This document shows, in pieces, positions 63,101 to 64,000 of a stretch of DNA of 64,000 bases (position 1 is its first letter; every line of letters starts with the position of its first letter). The translations under genes were made by a program, and so were the position numbers. The notes under the pieces were generated by a model. It worked only from the letters and a program-made list of their open reading frames with translations, searched no databases and was not told the origin of the DNA. Origin of the DNA: CBDHFF01 sp965262395 (GTDB lineage Bacteria; Pseudomonadota; Alphaproteobacteria; Rickettsiales; Anaplasmataceae); NCBI GenBank assembly GCA_965262395.1, contig OZ253531.1, positions 1,488,001-1,552,000 of the forward strand, in the 5' to 3' direction.

Positions 63101-64000
63101 AATGAAGATGAAAATTCTAAGAGCGAAGAACTTTGTAAGGCTGCATACATATGGATTCGATCCTCTGTTGGCTCTGACCCTGAGGCACAGAGTAGAGTAG
63201 AAGCCATGCACTCTAGTGAGATACTGGAACTTATTAAACATGCGTTACTAGCCTATGCACTAAAAGAGAACAAACATTATAGATTGGCAAAGGTAGGTAT
63301 ACGCTCAGACGAAAATGGCCGAACAACAACAGTCCAAAAGATTGTACCAATGGATCTAGGAAATGGTAGATCAGAGATGTATTCTACCTTTGACTCCCAC
63401 ACTCATCCTATGCTTAGTTTAATAGTAGATGCAAGGCTGAGAGCGCAGAACAAAGACCAGGAAGTCTTGGTTCACGCAAGAAGCACATTGTATAACATAA
63501 CCAATGTTATAACAACTTTTGAGGAAATTGTAAGTGCAATGCCTAAAAAAGTAAGATTCCACATGTATAGCGGAACTGCTGGTAGACTAGAAGATAAAAA
63601 GCCACTGATGGATGGGTTGAATATCACAGATTTCCATATCACACCAACACAAGAAAAACCCTCTTTAGAACTAGACCACAATACGTATGGTGATACTCTG
63701 GAATTAGATAATAAGGATAGATATGCTGCCGTAACAAGCTCGATTCGTAGTAAAGGAAGCAGAAATTGCCTCATTATAGTTGAATCAATCAAAGAGGCAA
63801 TGGCATTAAAAGAGGTGTTACGCTTGGAATTTCCTCAGATGGGACATCAAAGAGAATTAGTAACTATAACTGATGTCGAAAATGAAGCGAATAGCTCGAG
63901 ATCGGCAACAGAGATAAGAAACATAAAATTAGCAGGAGAATCTGGTACTATATGCATAGCAACAAATGCAGGTGGACGAGGAACAGACATAAAACCGTCA
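45200..64000 (+). CDS. Giant membrane-anchored protein with C-terminal SecA-like ATPase, 3' end outside window
   Basis: One frame stays open from ATG 45200 to the last base: 6267 codons with no stop. Residues 11-35 form one membrane helix followed by CRPYLNRKG. About 5700 residues of mostly helical, unrecognised sequence follow, with small linkers: Glu/Ser-rich near 745-825 (ASAPEDESE twice), a basic/acidic coil near 2300-2340 (KRRRKNEEERTKNQ, KKIERKRK), and SFSSTAE in triplicate near 4140. From about 5780 SecA motor motifs appear in order: VSTGEGKSL (Walker A, G5803-S5807), MDEFDHL (5914-5920, SecA DEVDS), FHMYSGTAGRLED (SecA MTGTA region), an NBD2-like VESIKEAMALKEVLR, and IATNAGGRGTDIK at the edge (R6260, SecA TNMAGRGTDI). 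Whether it unwinds, translocates or only binds partners is unknown. It is far too large to be housekeeping SecA. Confidence 0.88.
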   Translation, partial: MTMKPLSKNQIIGIASGIAVIAILIVLTAIIIAIIACRPYLNRKGSLKNVFRDASTEFPRIVMQGASAPDLTPEKAKAIVSKKFVKEFTDTFVNGQPALVAQANARVLISYLQSTVNLSTIDKNNALCITAVDAHGERITIKASKKLTDFCIEYASDKTSKPTIDSVSYAGILGDEFTKKIRAHAAHHPSTANQGTNSNRYFARKEGIIETIIAISMSYAANSNKSSSKERNRAALKPLMTAIQATDISFSDALFIMESAAHILDIPDLSNPKTILGLVQDMLPAIPDGMNVSPSGQLLGHIPSFAGSIETYNNEPNPDEKWNGRIIRFVALAYSNYKLHNSNDPSETSKDDASVYLIDYLEHLVKHGINSSTDLTDQDKNNNTTYFIRALSAMTESFHGSSLRQAYELRRATMEPAKLSQPIYVMSPAEKQAHAYLDCEENPCSTTYSTITMIRNNSTDKPAGPPYVVFNLLSQIFAPLFIPSIISKIKPTNPTTIEGLCKFPGAKAMKGLLTWIFENTTCATTKVGHNTPYTKVVGGALAFIDTEVILTIGQKIDESGQATAELLDLWLRNVITGALNYPNNNEYAVQDGYDIRFVSAALEGLKAHNILGNDAIKDKPIFGKEIYAALSGLLEKNASDLFTADNVDTLISILRMANKEAVQSDEYSKIYKFILQKCIDESKDSSGHSTQSTEASPYAKILSGLIIVPTLQGFDQTQSDSNLEKDLYPYQHIKFLRDSMSPPPESSPESAEPSSETENQESAAEVENKKEYYRGADLYQSFLKIALSSNTPTISQEPPESHSSSEASAPEDESEASAPEDESEELKMMHSLFENSLQRIIALHQDQHALSKTTTSDTKSNSTPGRDVDAKRNEPDNISASATIGRLCNVPDQPTTGKEGQFTDIQTMFESIFCNIKDENRLTCLLKFMTFAANNNTQVPDDAERSLVVSQIFSAYLSVSKKSETKPETREELNKQVTQQAIEYTVLFRVLVENDLPYYCYNELHPAIARLRDDPSTANVVDDLFFAVPEGAESEHSLVATLTRAWYMHKAKVTDDGSNKHIDDAHYTKIQYCLIDILENAAHNATIPMKTIDPNSLSSRIETNRANPNSFIRQLKNGALYGADVSISGIMFNPDPDVPHNEAYILEVIKLFASHKDNPTGKEPIPILNLSINDVIRCISQMPERISLFKEVLKRIVRVDEITENRTKYLFNILKCAKDGKERIKTKQLHAIWLILITELEFIPANSITKYITRISANSKICVEYCMDVLAGNDAGYTEVDKASIAQLLNDACKSLDQMIQQMTQQMSESLSSDESDVDKDNTEIESNIEKLKILKLNIIKGLLTYESQRSKEYLLLSHTNSMNYSIDPAICEMVSQNMELIFTAMSHEERKQCFISVTRAMLCSSTRMSSKAAIMLATFFEVDAKNANERISIDKEVLNNLSNPPNISDTIKSQHQSNIVDNITVLMDVMIKKVKGSRDAHNHLSQETSFHPFITPQYCIQQISSLLRYAAGKEELVDKAVALYSKMELYIFHSRKGDEEYITESKKIKSSLLVTIDNLHNEYGTGCYLEFLSKLCRQMEENKEEENAKGVERGAAETKEEESESRTLFTMYDHLAEVIIDPTQEKDYTTSHDYPVVCRLFTRQGTNLGAAQIKLNNELDKLKGTGVQSTPKTADHNNATNQDSPSATVSHEEQPESEGLVDTKQEQIVAKNKSDLMREQNTLRQERLATQESLHEILNGTMEHIPGESVTAANRVAYLALNFENDAFNLKDEFQRREKSVDEKNGSTTDSLSYSIHTCLVGLFKLLRDKHHWDISQFQTEELGGLRDGNNLYESVFNMMQISSISSNKTAQIHLYRLLSKIIPQGNITYTFWIKVLNNGQEVGKECNMHSLSSKTIALRHALKQMAAYIDIMLLIGNSIQEEIKELRRANVPNAEDKISTAVTAYGDDVIEGVAALIKSVPKPRSADNHTETKKKFERATALLILVRELQQSDTNLPHNKTITEMLIDELTSNNISLSEQDSIIYFNLVCMLQEIATKHIKLSNKPSTMSIVGWPSKDILEQLSLERNTELGFITHSIKLLDTYCKIIADNSTPAEGETSKPPYLIADLHKIKLQLLHNAIKFIQNSAKPNIHERVILYVIKNIQKCPELCKIDGFWDLLNDVQKCTKDTDSLQIMMDLWSPYMKAPVAPAVESGQSANIPEESKYVTAPPEEIKKALALMVENLHLKCNISSNALYTKFVPLLKVSQDSISIFEQKFSGCVTSSKQEGDEHLDKSLLKYLMLHKNYESLLQELATKENDKRRRKNEEERTKNQEEFQAKKIERKRKIEEEARDDDTTATAAVEDAIDVHTPTPATNTEAAENDDVTATAEEDAEIEETERNYEDNPAINDLPAPQLHWSVDKHLNNQRGTQYLSPLVASIKVYERMINDPGASANHQQSCKDCIIDLCQNTLSAVRDKESDALALEINQDKALLVLLEFILPGYMATTSLAENAAVIHSDYLKLIDNIIKNYFVHMYKINDGCTDQFEKAYCSHIGIKHENGSKDEAIFRMMFDSKVTLKPLYPLQTPFGAGDGIKTPLQLLIRQYTNGKAIFRMKDSDWGNQYVRNKKTGKMKDLIWGIAEQSIREHGLLLHSPDAGQFLSIAMERRADISGYIKKWIDEKHLLQQTIPGMITDHIAQVKEANNHIDSPQLIENTSTSTHEDYSSAPINIEHSRGSFDILALLVSNLTQELDKVGKLEEGTADSKKSALDNICNYYMPAILKVMEDVGPEGREKYENMDKILAILISCNRNYPHLIDKVNAKNITSRAQSEGFNIFKQYEITVRSNDDKDTTSTIRKRSLFDFEIVRKLVVGNQGIIPSHADGETESKLSPLETQQLVFANSEKCTTSVIHSWVTNNNNAELLLMLDSITKEESAELKPCLEREVLPHLLGCYMNALTLNTDAGRSMALSSRGRIHKLCQRNEIHNISMTVEQLQKIFHGTSITYVAPNDKQTLTCSFTEFMCNLALAMNISMGNNNGEPHDIGVGTIQYNENKEIGRKNLNSLLPTIGSDISLGNVSARIYAKTMHIIAKRKIQEHEAKYNKNPAPKETRKEIIIINPTIRDLAKKADQLSQNSLAQKRAPVEKPRKERPKLTSEEYITEYVRKLCELIEKTIPEGENINASIRTAFAETKVTTSTAGNDVNLLGFLLRSTIMEMQEQYSGLFYEDMLCLFAEFNKYKFFLDSMPAAMKTDVSFSVFIRRSLMSSKVSDLLSTISSIIEVLKLEGNINAPILLPEIPDGAPKETNIAALFFVAVLRSEKSAVEKNELLFGFLKKFASIEIGEEDEYKILHIFTKHYNIAETDIGSEGNEPKGILKAHQKSSQNSEGMQAVDLANTTTEESAMEVQNDTNVNIELDTSTVLTTKDQIEHAINRAFNGTGSAQAESARSLIANDRNTSLSSSVQKMMDKMLNTRDGRISLSEDALTHIIRNYASADVPPLADVKQLLSNFPDLSFDNKSGDNTNMLIRMKGEKETLGCSSQVKHAPPKLINDGTFSFIKSNKENILSMIKVIWPTDSDVFCEAIVPLLSHKSPSYIGSDISYSLLQSLLSIYTQSQSYIRRTKDEPTHRQLANKENHEEYLKTEFSRFRQVCQNLDTSINAKNGKLDGSIKKKNSALLHSRVFAARAEVDKCEKSAKEITTTQELMTLLDEFSQNTACMKYVLTMMNTRSILYVSQPALHSYSRLTINSMNQRAGRHSDENKKYHNIVHYMLTAEHPYALSLIATAHTKNVSKSDAVSTPFSFVSFLNFLYTRNDPAQRGRKERALTMEDIFKWLDVKERNGLLTDKSRGIIKEFFQHIRSFLDKMEETHGQTKKTTNTEANSSPSLLFFEHSCTSAHHTWEGVRKVTTDLSNPDEIKVVGNTELDISGNVPKEGYNGHTVVSFNDTTNKTFLAINFDNALAQEPAKKVDFRISKLTVRDVLALLHVKNESWSYDAPYAESIFPAKVLDMPASFCFSMLQQDYNPGSLVLNPVKSKDRANLARALECWFHGSYFHMRMVSELINMYVVKTLQDEFGTNADDVNSSAAAGLSGMIKKHLCIEIDAPLTVVINKDESAQVCQRLKEIQTELSNEQSRELLIRELMVAQIINMLNKSFSSTAESFSSTAESFSSTAKSCNTFETKYGNVGTEALMKMDNNKLLHIFGFIREAIKEHQELSREMTTTDQATKSASLSRLSFPHSQSGHIGSPYWDRHVENCRLKTHTSIFGVDHPPLTKGHSLFDVIQGVHAYIANIVDAHKKEQEQHKKILTKYTTPSTTTVEGPLKEEEHTKAKTTDIATTVSVQPLSIAETNDLYKELIDGELKSFKGALIQAVKQFPEEKRNHNTTIDNDEVLQAVETLYQTLHVMYTEQEECHRIFENTQKIIAFLVKSIPQMKAKSDVINFTRLIQNLSKHRGLLFNTLMNMYQSASPRDVSINYQYLKDDNFSIMFTNKMLHLNLDFMASERTLDIYREVWQSIFGHLYGKHGHVDISKALNSFCNFCASLNDGGFTEKDFESLHKLKELIMNNDISILDSLLNVLKVNVSVVNQLIIVNEMPIENRSLSTGSIHAVNEGILSVHKRMALLDADLKVDIMASYADKSVNAILGLDHNDTMINSSLLLNFEFDDLDNSICKNYTRALVALLSRSIGYKIPIHKCLSVFDYLYPSGSGSTTGNQVQRLQQSKLNNFVLFTPKHRFEILKLITLSIVNKHAQVEEYNSSALEQSNPDLKIEPFDQLCTMLAMNFAKLDNRMKDQFINNMLKKFNDTSIAEMPSVSDLLIQVNYLIAHNAVLVSPQNSLHTLAHEPGYAGIIRTYKDSKQKNREPHVMTDSEIESQCETEAKKNPSAPGHPSPTPITEHIQEYTDELIEAKKKSRNSTLVHNVAKAQTTLGKFGINDLTPERRNTLLKNIDTLLLHSNDATSERVVPLGSCVAYKLMHHDTDRALTMIKGDFTGYKDPEYKAKRLTEVTRSITERIKKIKKARTACDDALNELKKDFFTNLIDKIEGTIKDGSIRLTNESKKSALAALRKDKGIIVDLLCTYDISYYFDPIDLLTNISNLGHIEEAKDKMINHISIYAKDQGTKNKHEAAAKLLFDIIKILHSDAQKGEGISYKKFYLANYGDSAHQFFRGSDAQSSSIVMQNREYRKQINKQYMLGGKALPMSKNQEALLEHMEKWYVKSLEMRVNYETAIEKYYKSLYVDNLSSGKSRLQHTELVYLRLTKEESIPWGGNGYSHSPTGVLHSSCDRDWNVALRRDKSTELDYEYCIAAHFAHTSPLGNATVMSGLFGAEELKLLEAELKLLKNIEYNQDLHKLLCEVTVRPVYGMIAKLETLSSQLTEQFYNTLSNNDPRMQNNDSPLTILNIEEESLTLGIMDNDMKITHQFVLRAPFNDPLPKQESDLYLVRTNNPLAKHKDQKLAMQFIVMEFSLLINLLLENASPSTASATKRIWQQGDASQYQLPCDVVIGMMNTFTNKVNSFIKTLQEFCEENKDSNDIAIAQLRAIILDCQNCIYLKLAGEIMAVTNDCIKEKINLTEIALILQKRELNLNTLLQSMNDFFVNNIQKVKDLSEDINPACDATYCSRKLLEVRDLLASCAQATTEHQEQVSAETEEDSLEQELKAAANVLKKDTAATEVSARKRFILSDIEAFASKTDQLKIESAGVNLEEQHQKLKNDANELKKYTKDNDLTDLGIVHLTGKIKSLSMKIRALQRDPTDQNKDQMIKEKINLLACLAELHYKHTSKDGQEGEMLYEAQILELLHVIRHGNLNHGTISQVSTGEGKSLIIAMLAAINALSGEKVMCLTHSKALAKEAIDHYKPLFQDCDLQYGSVDDDTARNSADYDKDILYVEINKFIAEVARDAETEPNPEAQVLKKHLSDNEGKPPVTIIMDEFDHLVNKDANTVHRLASSSAEELNNVDKAIYRSILTFVTNDSYNKLIEKLQNEDENSKSEELCKAAYIWIRSSVGSDPEAQSRVEAMHSSEILELIKHALLAYALKENKHYRLAKVGIRSDENGRTTTVQKIVPMDLGNGRSEMYSTFDSHTHPMLSLIVDARLRAQNKDQEVLVHARSTLYNITNVITTFEEIVSAMPKKVRFHMYSGTAGRLEDKKPLMDGLNITDFHITPTQEKPSLELDHNTYGDTLELDNKDRYAAVTSSIRSKGSRNCLIIVESIKEAMALKEVLRLEFPQMGHQRELVTITDVENEANSSRSATEIRNIKLAGESGTICIATNAGGRGTDIKPS

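Overview
The window is AT-rich, has long gene-poor gaps, and carries a gene set that points to an obligate host-associated alphaproteobacterium of the order Rickettsiales. The tandem repeats between genes and the repeat-bearing proteins are most like an Anaplasmataceae/Ehrlichia-type genome. No species can be named from the sequence alone. Recognisable core genes are tRNA-Ser(GGA), psd-pssA (phosphatidylethanolamine synthesis), 5-formyltetrahydrofolate cyclo-ligase, a long SudA/PyrK-type oxidoreductase fusion, an NDUFA9-like complex I protein, addB, lipA with a COQ10-like gene, rpmB, a nitronate monooxygenase and ruvB.

Layout: 1-1000 is the 5' part of a membrane-anchored coiled-coil gene that leaves the left edge. 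1846-8211 holds the tRNA, phospholipid, folate and oxidoreductase genes. 8245-12212 holds two or three lineage-specific genes, one with 55-residue tandem repeats. 12213-23438 mixes housekeeping genes (NDUFA9-like, addB, lipA, COQ10-like) with a possible PilM/PilN-PilO-like pair and a secreted, very acidic Asp/Tyr-rich repeat protein. 23557-29634 is a run of unrecognised minus-strand genes, four in number, each with one N-terminal membrane helix; one is split by a frameshift. 30094-39781 carries rpmB and a 3074-residue protein. 40217-44923 has the nitronate monooxygenase, ruvB and an orphan. From 45200 to the last base a single frame stays open for 6267 codons. It begins with one membrane helix and ends, at the window edge, in a SecA-type ATPase motor (GEGKS, DEFD, SGTA and GRGTDIK motifs).

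Two things stand out. First, the two giant genes and the cluster of single-pass membrane proteins look like a large lineage-specific surface or host-interaction locus, crowned by a giant protein with a SecA-like motor. Second, many gaps are filled by short tandem duplications. In at least six places the repeated unit contains the 3' end and stop codon of the adjacent gene, so gene tails are copied downstream of the stop (folate cyclo-ligase, PilO-like gene, COQ10-like gene, two membrane-protein genes, rpmB).

Most family calls rest on motifs read by eye. The unrecognised genes are described without an assigned function.
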